From assembly GCF_051020975.1 (NCBI RefSeq), contig NW_027478170.1:434001-498000 (forward strand): a stretch of 64,000 bases of DNA, written 5' to 3'. Source of the stretch: Osmia lignaria lignaria (Eukaryota > Arthropoda > Insecta > Hymenoptera > Megachilidae). The translations under genes and the position numbers were made by a program. This document shows positions 35,740 through 49,907 of this stretch, piece by piece. A model generated the notes under the pieces. It searched no databases. It had not been told where the DNA came from and saw nothing but the letters and a program-made list of their open reading frames with translations. How positions within the stretch are numbered: position 1 is the stretch's first letter; each line of letters starts with the position of its first letter.

Positions 35740-38700
35740 ATTTAATTCTCTACAAAAAAGGTCTCTTAACATTTTGCCATAGCTCGCTTCGTTTCCGAGA
35801 TATTTGCAGATTTATCTCAAGGGAAGGGGCCTGACGGACATATTTCGAGATATTTCTTCTTCTTGTTGTTCTTCTTCTGCACAGCTAAGCTGGAAGTGGC
35901 ATTTGCAGGTCGCAATAGTGCAGAGTTATCTCAAAGAAAGGGCCCACGGTGTTTCTGTATCTCTATTATGTTGGTGCGGCTTCGGAACTTTTAAATATCT
36001 CGATATATCTCGAAAACTACGCTTCTGATCAAAAAATATCATAGAACATAAAAAGTAGGAAACTTAATTCTCTACAAAAAAGGTCTCTTAACATTTTCCC
36101 ATAGCTTGCTTCGTTTTCGAGATATTTGCAGATTTATCTCAAGGGAAGGGGACTGACGGACATATTTCGAGATATTTCTTCTTCTTGTTGTTCTTCTTCT
36201 GCACAGCTAAGCTGGAAGTGGCATTTGCAGCTCGCAATAGTGCAGAGTTATCTCAAAGAAAGAGGCCACGGTGTTTCTGTACCTCTATTATGTTGGTGCA
36301 GCTTCGGAACTTTTAAATATCTTGATATATCTCGAGAACTACGCATCTGATCAAAAAATATCATAGAACATAAAAAGTAGAAAACTTAATTCTCTACAAA
36401 AAAGGTCTCTCAACATTTTGCCATAGCTCGCTTCGTTTCCGAGATATATGCAGATTTATCTCAAGGGAAGGGGCCTGACGGACATATTTCGAGATATTTC
36501 TTCTTCTTGTTGTTCTTCTTCTGCACAGCTAAACTGGAAGTGGCATTTCCAGCTCGCAATAGTGCAGAGTTATCTCAAAGAATGGGGCCACGGTGTTTCT
36601 GTATCTCTATTATGTTGGTGCGGCTTCGGAACTTTTAAATATCTTGATATATCTCGAGAACTACGCATCTGATCAAAAAATATCATAGAACATAAAAAGT
36701 AGGTAACTTAATACTCTACAAAAAAGGTCTCCTAAGATTTTGCCATAGCTCGCTTCGTTTCCGAGATATTTGCAGATTCAGCTCAAAGGAACTGGCCTGA
36801 CGGACATATTTCGAGATATTTCTTCTTCTTGTTGTTCTTCCTCTGCACAGCTAAGCTGGAAGTGGCATTTGCAGCTCGCAATACTGCAGAGTTATCTCAA
36901 AGAAAGGGGCCACGGTGTTTCTGTATCTCTATCATGTTGGTGCGGCTTCGGAACTTTTAAATATCTTGATATATCTCGAGAACTACGCATCTGATCAAAT
37001 AATATCATAGAACATAAAAAGTAGGTAACTTAATACTCTACAAAAAAGGTCTCCTAACATTTTGCCATAGCTCGCTTCGTTTCCGAGATATTTGCAGATT
37101 CAGCTCAAAGGAACTGGCCTGACGGACATATTTCGAGATATTTCTTCTTCTTGTTGTTCTTCCTCTGCACAGCTAAGCTGGAAGTGGCATTTGCAGCTCG
37201 CAATACTGCAGAGTTATCTCAAAGAAAGGGGCCACGGTGTTTCTGTATCTCTATCATGTTGGTGCGGCTTCGGAACTTTTAAATATCTTGATATATCTCG
37301 AGAACTACGCATCTGATCAAATAATATCATAGAACATAAAAAGTAGGAAACTTAATTCTCTACAAGTAAGGTCTCTTAACATTTTGCCATAGCTCGCTTC
37401 GTTTCCGAGATATTTGCAGATATATCTCAAGAGAAGGGGCCTGACGGACATATTTCGAGATATTTCTTCTTCTTGTTGTTCTTCTTCTGCACAGCTAAGC
37501 TGGAAGTGGCATTTGCAGCTCGCAATAGTGCAGAGTTACCTCAAAGAAAGGGGCCACGGTGTTTCTGTATCTCTATTATGTTGGTGCGGCTTCGGAACTT
37601 TTAAATATCTCGATATATCTCGAGAACTACGCATCTGATCAAAAAATATCATAGAACATAAAAAGTAGGAAACTTAATTCTCTACAAAAAAGGTCTCTTA
37701 CCATTTTGCCATAGCTCGCTTCGTTTCCGAGATATTTGCAGATTTATCTCAAGGGAAGAGGACTGACGGACATATTTCGAGATATTTCTTCTTCTTGTTG
37801 TTCTTCTTCTGCACAGCTAAGCTGGAAGTGGCATTTGCAGCTCGCAATAGTGCAGAGTTATCTCAAAGAAAGGGGCCACGGTGTTTCTGTATCTCTATTA
37901 TGTTGGTGCGGCTTCGGAACTTTTAAATATCTTGATATATCTCGAGAACTACGCATCTGATCAAAAAATATCATAGAACCTAAAAAGTAGGAAACTTAAT
38001 TCTCTACAAAAAAGGTCTCTTAACATTTTGCCATAGCTCGCTTCGTTTCCGAGATATTTGCAGATTTATCTCAAGGGAAGGGGCCTGACGGACATATTTC
38101 GAGATATTTCTTCTTCTTGTTGTTCTTCTTCTGCACAGCTAAGCTGGAAGTGGCATTTGCAGGTCGCAATAGTGCAGAGTTATCTCAAAGAAAGGGCCCA
38201 CGGTGTTTCTGTATCTCTATTATGTTGGTGCGGCTTCGGAACTTTTAAATATCTCGATATATCTCGAAAACTACGCTTCTGATCAAAAAATATCATAGAA
38301 CATAAAAAGTAGGAAACTTAATTCTCTACAAAAAAGGTCTCTTAACATTTTCCCATAGCTTGCTTCGTTTTCGAGATATTTGCAGATTTATCTCAAGGGA
38401 AGGGGACTGACGGACATATTTCGAGATATTTCTTCTTCTTGTTGTTCTTCTTCTGCACAGCTAAGCTGGAAGTGGCATTTGCAGCTCGCAATAGTGCAGA
38501 GTTATCTCAAAGAAAGAGGCCACGGTGTTTCTGTACCTCTATTATGTTGGTGCAGCTTCGGAACTTTTAAATATCTTGATATATCTCGAGAACTACGCAT
38601 CTGATCAAAAAATATCATAGAACATAAAAAGTAGAAAACTTAATTCTCTACAAAAAAGGTCTCTCAACATTTTGCCATAGCTCGCTTCGTTTCCGAGATA

Positions 38701-41213
38701 TATGCAGATTTATCTCAAGGGAAGGGGCCTGACGGACATATTTCGAGATATTTCTTCTTCTTGTTGTTCTTCTTCTGCACAGCTAAACTGGAAGTGGCAT
38801 TTCCAGCTCGCAATAGTGCAGAGTTATCTCAAAGAATGGGGCCACGGTGTTTCTGTATCTCTATTATGTTGGTGCGGCTTCGGAACTTTTAAATATCTTG
38901 ATATATCTCGAGAACTACGCATCTGATCAAAAAATATCATAGAACATAAAAAGTAGGTAACTTAATACTCTACAAAAAAGGTCTCCTAAGATTTTGCCAT
39001 AGCTCGCTTCGTTTCCGAGATATTTGCAGATTCAGCTCAAAGGAACTGGCCTGACGGACATATTTCGAGATATTTCTTCTTCTTGTTGTTCTTCCTCTGC
39101 ACAGCTAAGCTGGAAGTGGCATTTGCAGCTCGCAATACTGCAGAGTTATCTCAAAGAAAGGGGCCACGGTGTTTCTGTATCTCTATCATGTTGGTGCGGC
39201 TTCGGAACTTTTAAATATCTTGATATATCTCGAGAACTACGCATCTGATCAAATAATATCATAGAACATAAAAAGTAGGAAACTTAATTCTCTACAAGTA
39301 AGGTCTCTTAACATTTTGCCATAGCTCGCTTCGTTTCCGAGATATTTGCAGATTTATCTCAAGAGAAGGGGCCTGACGGACATATTTCGAGATATTTCTT
39401 CTTCTTGTTGTTCTTCTTCTGCACAGCTAAGCTGGAAGTGGCATTTGCAGCTCGCAATAGTGCAGAGTTACCTCAAAGAAAGGGGCCACGGTGTTTCTGT
39501 ATCTCTATTATGTTGGTGCGGCTTCGGAACTTTTAAATATCTGGATATATCTCGAGAACTACGCATCTGATCAAAAAATATCATAGAACATAAAAAGTAG
39601 GAAACTTAATTCTCTACAAAAAAGGTCTCTTACCATTTTGCCATAGCTCGCTTCGTTTCCGAGATATTTGCAGATTTATCTCAAGGGAAGAGGACTGACG
39701 GACATATTTCGAGATATTTCTTCTTCTTGTTGTTCTTCTTCTGCACAGCTAAGCTGGAAGTGGCATTTGCAGCTCGCAATAGTGCAGAGTTATCTCAAAG
39801 AAAGAGGCCACGGTGTTTCTGTACCTCTATTATGTTGGTGCAGCTTCGGAACTTTTAAATATCTTGATCTATCTCGAGAACTACGCATCTGATCAAAAAA
39901 TATCATAGAACATAAAAAGTAGGAAACATAATTCTCTACAAAAAAGGTCTCTTAAGATTTTGCCATAGCTCGTTTCGTTTCCGAGATATTTGCAGATATA
40001 TCTCAAGGGAAGGGGCCTGACGGACATATTTCGAGATATTTCTTCTTCTTGTTGTTCTTCTTCTGCACAGCTAAACTGGAAGTGGCATTTCCAGCTCGCA
40101 ATAGTGCAGAGGTATCTCAAAGAATGGGGCCACGGTGTTTCTGTATCTCTATTATGTTGGTGCGGCTTCGGAACTTTTAAATATCTTGATATATCTCGAG
40201 AACTACGCATCTGATCGAAAAATATCATAGAACATAAAAAGAAGGAAACTTAATTCTCTACAAAAAAGGTCTCTTAACATTTTGCCATAGCTCGCTTCGT
40301 TTCCGAGATATTTGCAGATTTATCTCAAGGGAAGGGGCCTGACGGACATATTTCGAGATATTTCTTCTTCTTGTTGTTCTTCTTCTGCACAGCTAAGCTG
40401 GAAGTGGCATTTGCAGCTCGCAATAGTGCAGAGTTACCTCAAAGAAAGGGGCCACGGAGTTTCTGTATCTCTATTATGTTGGTGCCGCTTCGGAACTTTT
40501 AAATATCTGGATATATCTCGAGAACTACGCATCTGATCAAAAAATATCATAGAACATAAATTGTAGGAAACATAATTCTCTACAAAAAAGGTCTCTTAAG
40601 ATTTTGCCATAGCTCGTTTCGTTTCCGAGATATTTGCAGATATATCTCAAGGGAAGGGCCCTGACGGACATATTTCGAGATATTTCTTCTTCTTGTTGTT
40701 CTTCTTCTGCACAGCTAAGCTGGAAGTGGCATTTGCAGCTCGCAATACTGCAGAGTTATCTCAAAGAAAGGGGCCACGGTGTTTCTGTATCTCTATTATG
40801 TTGGTGCGGCTTCGGAACTTTTAAATATCTTGATATATCTCGAGAACTACGCATCTGATCAAATAATATCATAGAACATAAATTGTAGGAAACATAATTC
40901 TCTACAAAAAAGGTCTCTTAAGATTTTGCCATAGCTCGTTTCGTTTCCGAGATATTTGCAGATATATCTCAAGGGAAGGGGCCTGACGGACATATTTCGA
41001 GATATTTCTTCTTCTTGTTGTTCTTCTTCTGCACAGCTAAGCTGGAAGTGGCATTTGCAGCTCGCAATAGTGCAGAGTTATCTCAAAGAAAGGGGCCACG
41101 GTGTTTCTGTATCTCTATTATGTTGGTGCGGCTTCGGAACTTTTAAATATCTTGATATATCTCGAGAACTACGCATCTGATCAAAAAATATCATAGAAAA
41201 TAAAAAGTAGGAC
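35740..41213. repeat. 17-mer higher-order repeat (5,474 bp), copy 1
   Basis: Seventeen monomers in two sub-blocks that begin alike. Sub-block a (35740-37993, seven monomers) has two S-type monomers and a CAAGAGAAGG monomer with GATATATCTC at its head. Sub-block b (37994-41213, ten monomers) has one S-type monomer, then CAAGAGAAGG with CTGGATATATC, TTGATCTATC, GCAGAGGTATC, GGTGCCGCTTCGG, GAAGGGCCCTGACGG and a plain monomer. The whole order repeats at 41214. Each sub-block starts with the AAAGGGCCCAC monomer. Confidence 0.95.
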
Positions 41214-44200
41214 ATTTAATTCTCTACAAAAAAGGTCTCTTAACATTTTGCCATAGCTCGCTTCGTTTCCGAGATATTTGCAGATTTATCTCAAGGGAAG
41301 GGGCCTGACGGACATATTTCGAGATATTTCTTCTTCTTGTTGTTCTTCTTCTGCACAGCTAAGCTGGAAGTGGCATTTGCAGGTCGCAATAGTGCAGAGT
41401 TATCTCAAAGAAAGGGCCCACGGTGTTTCTGTATCTCTATTATGTTGGTGCGGCTTCGGAACTTTTAAATATCTCGATATATCTCGAAAACTACGCTTCT
41501 GATCAAAAAATATCATAGAACATAAAAAGTAGGAAACTTAATTCTCTACAAAAAAGGTCTCTTAACATTTTCCCATAGCTTGCTTCGTTTTCGAGATATT
41601 TGCAGATTTATCTCAAGGGAAGGGGACTGACGGACATATTTCGAGATATTTCTTCTTCTTGTTGTTCTTCTTCTGCACAGCTAAGCTGGAAGTGGCATTT
41701 GCAGCTCGCAATAGTGCAGAGTTATCTCAAAGAAAGAGGCCACGGTGTTTCTGTACCTCTATTATGTTGGTGCAGCTTCGGAACTTTTAAATATCTTGAT
41801 ATATCTCGAGAACTACGCATCTGATCAAAAAATATCATAGAACATAAAAAGTAGAAAACTTAATTCTCTACAAAAAAGGTCTCTCAACATTTTGCCATAG
41901 CTCGCTTCGTTTCCGAGATATATGCAGATTTATCTCAAGGGAAGGGGCCTGACGGACATATTTCGAGATATTTCTTCTTCTTGTTGTTCTTCTTCTGCAC
42001 AGCTAAACTGGAAGTGGCATTTCCAGCTCGCAATAGTGCAGAGTTATCTCAAAGAATGGGGCCACGGTGTTTCTGTATCTCTATTATGTTGGTGCGGCTT
42101 CGGAACTTTTAAATATCTTGATATATCTCGAGAACTACGCATCTGATCAAAAAATATCATAGAACATAAAAAGTAGGTAACTTAATACTCTACAAAAAAG
42201 GTCTCCTAAGATTTTGCCATAGCTCGCTTCGTTTCCGAGATATTTGCAGATTCAGCTCAAAGGAACTGGCCTGACGGACATATTTCGAGATATTTCTTCT
42301 TCTTGTTGTTCTTCCTCTGCACAGCTAAGCTGGAAGTGGCATTTGCAGCTCGCAATACTGCAGAGTTATCTCAAAGAAAGGGGCCACGGTGTTTCTGTAT
42401 CTCTATCATGTTGGTGCGGCTTCGGAACTTTTAAATATCTTGATATATCTCGAGAACTACGCATCTGATCAAATAATATCATAGAACATAAAAAGTAGGT
42501 AACTTAATACTCTACAAAAAAGGTCTCCTAACATTTTGCCATAGCTCGCTTCGTTTCCGAGATATTTGCAGATTCAGCTCAAAGGAACTGGCCTGACGGA
42601 CATATTTCGAGATATTTCTTCTTCTTGTTGTTCTTCCTCTGCACAGCTAAGCTGGAAGTGGCATTTGCAGCTCGCAATACTGCAGAGTTATCTCAAAGAA
42701 AGGGGCCACGGTGTTTCTGTATCTCTATCATGTTGGTGCGGCTTCGGAACTTTTAAATATCTTGATATATCTCGAGAACTACGCATCTGATCAAATAATA
42801 TCATAGAACATAAAAAGTAGGAAACTTAATTCTCTACAAGTAAGGTCTCTTAACATTTTGCCATAGCTCGCTTCGTTTCCGAGATATTTGCAGATATATC
42901 TCAAGAGAAGGGGCCTGACGGACATATTTCGAGATATTTCTTCTTCTTGTTGTTCTTCTTCTGCACAGCTAAGCTGGAAGTGGCATTTGCAGCTCGCAAT
43001 AGTGCAGAGTTACCTCAAAGAAAGGGGCCACGGTGTTTCTGTATCTCTATTATGTTGGTGCGGCTTCGGAACTTTTAAATATCTCGATATATCTCGAGAA
43101 CTACGCATCTGATCAAAAAATATCATAGAACATAAAAAGTAGGAAACTTAATTCTCTACAAAAAAGGTCTCTTACCATTTTGCCATAGCTCGCTTCGTTT
43201 CCGAGATATTTGCAGATTTATCTCAAGGGAAGAGGACTGACGGACATATTTCGAGATATTTCTTCTTCTTGTTGTTCTTCTTCTGCACAGCTAAGCTGGA
43301 AGTGGCATTTGCAGCTCGCAATAGTGCAGAGTTATCTCAAAGAAAGGGGCCACGGTGTTTCTGTATCTCTATTATGTTGGTGCGGCTTCGGAACTTTTAA
43401 ATATCTTGATATATCTCGAGAACTACGCATCTGATCAAAAAATATCATAGAACCTAAAAAGTAGGAAACTTAATTCTCTACAAAAAAGGTCTCTTAACAT
43501 TTTGCCATAGCTCGCTTCGTTTCCGAGATATTTGCAGATTTATCTCAAGGGAAGGGGCCTGACGGACATATTTCGAGATATTTCTTCTTCTTGTTGTTCT
43601 TCTTCTGCACAGCTAAGCTGGAAGTGGCATTTGCAGGTCGCAATAGTGCAGAGTTATCTCAAAGAAAGGGCCCACGGTGTTTCTGTATCTCTATTATGTT
43701 GGTGCGGCTTCGGAACTTTTAAATATCTCGATATATCTCGAAAACTACGCTTCTGATCAAAAAATATCATAGAACATAAAAAGTAGGAAACTTAATTCTC
43801 TACAAAAAAGGTCTCTTAACATTTTCCCATAGCTTGCTTCGTTTTCGAGATATTTGCAGATTTATCTCAAGGGAAGGGGACTGACGGACATATTTCGAGA
43901 TATTTCTTCTTCTTGTTGTTCTTCTTCTGCACAGCTAAGCTGGAAGTGGCATTTGCAGCTCGCAATAGTGCAGAGTTATCTCAAAGAAAGAGGCCACGGT
44001 GTTTCTGTACCTCTATTATGTTGGTGCAGCTTCGGAACTTTTAAATATCTTGATATATCTCGAGAACTACGCATCTGATCAAAAAATATCATAGAACATA
44101 AAAAGTAGAAAACTTAATTCTCTACAAAAAAGGTCTCTCAACATTTTGCCATAGCTCGCTTCGTTTCCGAGATATATGCAGATTTATCTCAAGGGAAGGG

Positions 44201-46687
44201 GCCTGACGGACATATTTCGAGATATTTCTTCTTCTTGTTGTTCTTCTTCTGCACAGCTAAACTGGAAGTGGCATTTCCAGCTCGCAATAGTGCAGAGTTA
44301 TCTCAAAGAATGGGGCCACGGTGTTTCTGTATCTCTATTATGTTGGTGCGGCTTCGGAACTTTTAAATATCTTGATATATCTCGAGAACTACGCATCTGA
44401 TCAAAAAATATCATAGAACATAAAAAGTAGGTAACTTAATACTCCACAAAAAAGGTCTCCTAAGATTTTGCCATAGCTCGCTTCGTTTCCGAGATATTTG
44501 CAGATTCAGCTCAAAGGAACTGGCCTGACGGACATATTTCGAGATATTTCTTCTTCTTGTTGTTCTTCCTCTGCACAGCTAAGCTGGAAGTGGCATTTGC
44601 AGCTCGCAATACTGCAGAGTTATCTCAAAGAAAGGGGCCACGGTGTTTCTGTATCTCTATCATGTTGGTGCGGCTTCGGAACTTTTAAATATCTTGATAT
44701 ATCTCGAGAACTACGCATCTGATCAAATAATATCATAGAACATAAAAAGTAGGAAACTTAATTCTCTACAAGTAAGGTCTCTTAACATTTTGCCATAGCT
44801 CGCTTCGTTTCCGAGATATTTGCAGATTTATCTCAAGAGAAGGGGCCTGACGGACATATTTCGAGATATTTCTTCTTCTTGTTGTTCTTCTTCTGCACAG
44901 CTAAGCTGGAAGTGGCATTTGCAGCTCGCAATAGTGCAGAGTTACCTCAAAGAAAGGGGCCACGGTGTTTCTGTATCTCTATTATGTTGGTGCGGCTTCG
45001 GAACTTTTAAATATCTGGATATATCTCGAGAACTACGCATCTGATCAAAAAATATCATAGAACATAAAAAGTAGGAAACTTAATTCTCTACAAAAAAGGT
45101 CTCTTACCATTTTGCCATAGCTCGCTTCGTTTCCGAGATATTTGCAGATTTATCTCAAGGGAAGAGGACTGACGGACATATTTCGAGATATTTCTTCTTC
45201 TTGTTGTTCTTCTTCTGCACAGCTAAGCTGGAAGTGGCATTTGCAGCTCGCAATAGTGCAGAGTTATCTCAAAGAAAGAGGCCACGGTGTTTCTGTACCT
45301 CTATTATGTTGGTGCAGCTTCGGAACTTTTAAATATCTTGATCTATCTCGAGAACTACGCATCTGATCAAAAAATATCATAGAACATAAAAAGTAGGAAA
45401 CATAATTCTCTACAAAAAAGGTCTCTTAAGATTTTGCCATAGCTCGTTTCGTTTCCGAGATATTTGCAGATATATCTCAAGGGAAGGGGCCTGACGGACA
45501 TATTTCGAGATATTTCTTCTTCTTGTTGTTCTTCTTCTGCACAGCTAAACTGGAAGTGGCATTTCCAGCTCGCAATAGTGCAGAGGTATCTCAAAGAATG
45601 GGGCCACGGTGTTTCTGTATCTCTATTATGTTGGTGCGGCTTCGGAACTTTTAAATATCTTGATATATCTCGAGAACTACGCATCTGATCGAAAAATATC
45701 ATAGAACATAAAAAGAAGGAAACTTAATTCTCTACAAAAAAGGTCTCTTAACATTTTGCCATAGCTCGCTTCGTTTCCGAGATATTTGCAGATTTATCTC
45801 AAGGGAAGGGGCCTGACGGACATATTTCGAGATATTTCTTCTTCTTGTTGTTCTTCTTCTGCACAGCTAAGCTGGAAGTGGCATTTGCAGCTCGCAATAG
45901 TGCAGAGTTACCTCAAAGAAAGGGGCCACGGAGTTTCTGTATCTCTATTATGTTGGTGCCGCTTCGGAACTTTTAAATATCTGGATATATCTCGAGAACT
46001 ACGCATCTGATCAAAAAATATCATAGAACATAAATTGTAGGAAACATAATTCTCTACAAAAAAGGTCTCTTAAGATTTTGCCATAGCTCGTTTCGTTTCC
46101 GAGATATTTGCAGATATATCTCAAGGGAAGGGCCCTGACGGACATATTTCGAGATATTTCTTCTTCTTGTTGTTCTTCTTCTGCACAGCTAAGCTGGAAG
46201 TGGCATTTGCAGCTCGCAATACTGCAGAGTTATCTCAAAGAAAGGGGCCACGGTGTTTCTGTATCTCTATTATGTTGGTGCGGCTTCGGAACTTTTAAAT
46301 ATCTTGATATATCTCGAGAACTACGCATCTGATCAAATAATATCATAGAACATAAATTGTAGGAAACATAATTCTCTACAAAAAAGGTCTCTTAAGATTT
46401 TGCCATAGCTCGTTTCGTTTCCGAGATATTTGCAGATATATCTCAAGGGAAGGGGCCTGACGGACATATTTCGAGATATTTCTTCTTCTTGTTGTTCTTC
46501 TTCTGCACAGCTAAGCTGGAAGTGGCATTTGCAGCTCGCAATAGTGCAGAGTTATCTCAAAGAAAGGGGCCACGGTGTTTCTGTATCTCTATTATGTTGG
46601 TGCGGCTTCGGAACTTTTAAATATCTTGATATATCTCGAGAACTACGCATCTGATCAAAAAATATCATAGAAAATAAAAAGTAGGAC
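41214..46687. repeat. 17-mer higher-order repeat (5,474 bp), copy 2
   Basis: Same seventeen monomers in the same order as 35740-41213. In the stretches I compared, the only difference I found is a C at 44445 (ACTCCACAAA) where copy 1 has T at 38971. Private junction markers such as AGAACCTAAAAAG (near 37976 and 43450) and AAAAAGAAGG (near 40238 and 45712) are shared. The duplication must be very recent, or the copies were homogenised recently. Confidence 0.95.
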
Positions 46688-49600
46688 ATTTAATTCTCTA
46701 CAAAAAAGGTCTCTTAACATTTTGCCATAGCTCGCTTCGTTTCCGAGATATTTGCAGATTTATCTCAAGGGAAGGGGCCTGACGGACATATTTCGAGATA
46801 TTTCTTCTTCTTGTTGTTCTTCTTCTGCACAGCTAAGCTGGAAGTGGCATTTGCAGGTCGCAATAGTGCAGAGTTATCTCAAAGAAAGGGCCCACGGTGT
46901 TTCTGTATCTCTATTATGTTGGTGCGGCTTCGGAACTTTTAAATATCTCGATATATCTCGAAAACTACGCTTCTGATCAAAAAATATCATAGAACATAAA
47001 AAGTAGGAAACTTAATTCTCTACAAAAAAGGTCTCTTAACATTTTCCCATAGCTTGCTTCGTTTTCGAGATATTTGCAGATTTATCTCAAGGGAAGGGGA
47101 CTGACGGACATATTTCGAGATATTTCTTCTTCTTGTTGTTCTTCTTCTGCACAGCTAAGCTGGAAGTGGCATTTGCAGCTCGCAATAGTGCAGAGTTATC
47201 TCAAAGAAAGAGGCCACGGTGTTTCTGTACCTCTATTATGTTGGTGCAGCTTCGGAACTTTTAAATATCTTGATATATCTCGAGAACTACGCATCTGATC
47301 AAAAAATATCATAGAACATAAAAAGTAGAAAACTTAATTCTCTACAAAAAAGGTCTCTCAACATTTTGCCATAGCTCGCTTCGTTTCCGAGATATATGCA
47401 GATTTATCTCAAGGGAAGGGGCCTGACGGACATATTTCGAGATATTTCTTCTTCTTGTTGTTCTTCTTCTGCACAGCTAAACTGGAAGTGGCATTTCCAG
47501 CTCGCAATAGTGCAGAGTTATCTCAAAGAATGGGGCCACGGTGTTTCTGTATCTCTATTATGTTGGTGCGGCTTCGGAACTTTTAAATATCTTGATATAT
47601 CTCGAGAACTACGCATCTGATCAAAAAATATCATAGAACATAAAAAGTAGGTAACTTAATACTCTACAAAAAAGGTCTCCTAAGATTTTGCCATAGCTCG
47701 CTTCGTTTCCGAGATATTTGCAGATTCAGCTCAAAGGAACTGGCCTGACGGACATATTTCGAGATATTTCTTCTTCTTGTTGTTCTTCCTCTGCACAGCT
47801 AAGCTGGAAGTGGCATTTGCAGCTCGCAATACTGCAGAGTTATCTCAAAGAAAGGGGCCACGGTGTTTCTGTATCTCTATCATGTTGGTGCGGCTTCGGA
47901 ACTTTTAAATATCTTGATATATCTCGAGAACTACGCATCTGATCAAATAATATCATAGAACATAAAAAGTAGGTAACTTAATACTCTACAAAAAAGGTCT
48001 CCTAACATTTTGCCATAGCTCGCTTCGTTTCCGAGATATTTGCAGATTCAGCTCAAAGGAACTGGCCTGACGGACATATTTCGAGATATTTCTTCTTCTT
48101 GTTGTTCTTCCTCTGCACAGCTAAGCTGGAAGTGGCATTTGCAGCTCGCAATACTGCAGAGTTATCTCAAAGAAAGGGGCCACGGTGTTTCTGTATCTCT
48201 ATCATGTTGGTGCGGCTTCGGAACTTTTAAATATCTTGATATATCTCGAGAACTACGCATCTGATCAAATAATATCATAGAACATAAAAAGTAGGAAACT
48301 TAATTCTCTACAAGTAAGGTCTCTTAACATTTTGCCATAGCTCGCTTCGTTTCCGAGATATTTGCAGATATATCTCAAGAGAAGGGGCCTGACGGACATA
48401 TTTCGAGATATTTCTTCTTCTTGTTGTTCTTCTTCTGCACAGCTAAGCTGGAAGTGGCATTTGCAGCTCGCAATAGTGCAGAGTTACCTCAAAGAAAGGG
48501 GCCACGGTGTTTCTGTATCTCTATTATGTTGGTGCGGCTTCGGAACTTTTAAATATCTCGATATATCTCGAGAACTACGCATCTGATCAAAAAATATCAT
48601 AGAACATAAAAAGTAGGAAACTTAATTCTCTACAAAAAAGGTCTCTTACCATTTTGCCATAGCTCGCTTCGTTTCCGAGATATTTGCAGATTTATCTCAA
48701 GGGAAGAGGACTGACGGACATATTTCGAGATATTTCTTCTTCTTGTTGTTCTTCTTCTGCACAGCTAAGCTGGAAGTGGCATTTGCAGCTCGCAATAGTG
48801 CAGAGTTATCTCAAAGAAAGAGGCCACGGTGTTTCTGTACCTCTATTATGTTGGTGCAGCTTCGGAACTTTTAAATATCTTGATCTATCTCGAGAACTAC
48901 GCATCTGATCAAAAAATATCATAGAACATAAAAAGTAGGAAACATAATTCTCTACAAAAAAGGTCTCTTAAGATTTTGCCATAGCTCGTTTCGTTTCCGA
49001 GATATTTGCAGATATATCTCAAGGGAAGGGGCCTGACGGACATATTTCGAGATATTTCTTCTTCTTGTTGTTCTTCTTCTGCACAGCTAAACTGGAAGTG
49101 GCATTTCCAGCTCGCAATAGTGCAGAGGTATCTCAAAGAATGGGGCCACGGTGTTTCTGTATCTCTATTATGTTGGTGCGGCTTCGGAACTTTTAAATAT
49201 CTTGATATATCTCGAGAACTACGCATCTGATCGAAAAATATCATAGAACATAAAAAGAAGGAAACTTAATTCTCTACAAAAAAGGTCTCTTAACATTTTG
49301 CCATAGCTCGCTTCGTTTCCGAGATATTTGCAGATTTATCTCAAGGGAAGGGGCCTGACGGACATATTTCGAGATATTTCTTCTTCTTGTTGTTCTTCTT
49401 CTGCACAGCTAAGCTGGAAGTGGCATTTGCAGCTCGCAATAGTGCAGAGTTACCTCAAAGAAAGGGGCCACGGAGTTTCTGTATCTCTATTATGTTGGTG
49501 CCGCTTCGGAACTTTTAAATATCTGGATATATCTCGAGAACTACGCATCTGATCAAAAAATATCATAGAACATAAATTGTAGGAAACATAATTCTCTACA

Positions 49601-49907
49601 AAAAAGGTCTCTTAAGATTTTGCCATAGCTCGTTTCGTTTCCGAGATATTTGCAGATATATCTCAAGGGAAGGGCCCTGACGGACATATTTCGAGATATT
49701 TCTTCTTCTTGTTGTTCTTCTTCTGCACAGCTAAGCTGGAAGTGGCATTTGCAGCTCGCAATAATGCAGAGTTATCTCAAAGAAAGAGGCCACGGTGTTT
49801 CTGTACCTCTACTATGTTGGTGCAGCTTCGGAACTTTTAAATATCTTGATCTATCTCGAGAACTACGCATCTGATCAAAAAATATCATAGAACATAAATT
49901 GTAGGAA
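46688..49907. repeat. Shortened third copy of the 17-mer (10 monomers)
   Basis: Starts as sub-block a: AAAGGGCCCAC, GTACCTCTATT, AAGAATGGGG, two S-type monomers, then CAAGAGAAGG with the GATATATCTC head. It then switches to the end of sub-block b (TTGATCTATC, GCAGAGGTATC, GGTGCCGCTTCGG, GAAGGGCCCTGACGG). Seven monomers are missing at the joint. The joint lies in the monomer at 48620-48941; its head (TTACCATTTTGCC, AGAGGACTGACGG) is common to both parents. The last monomer has an altered tail from about 49760. Confidence 0.9.
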
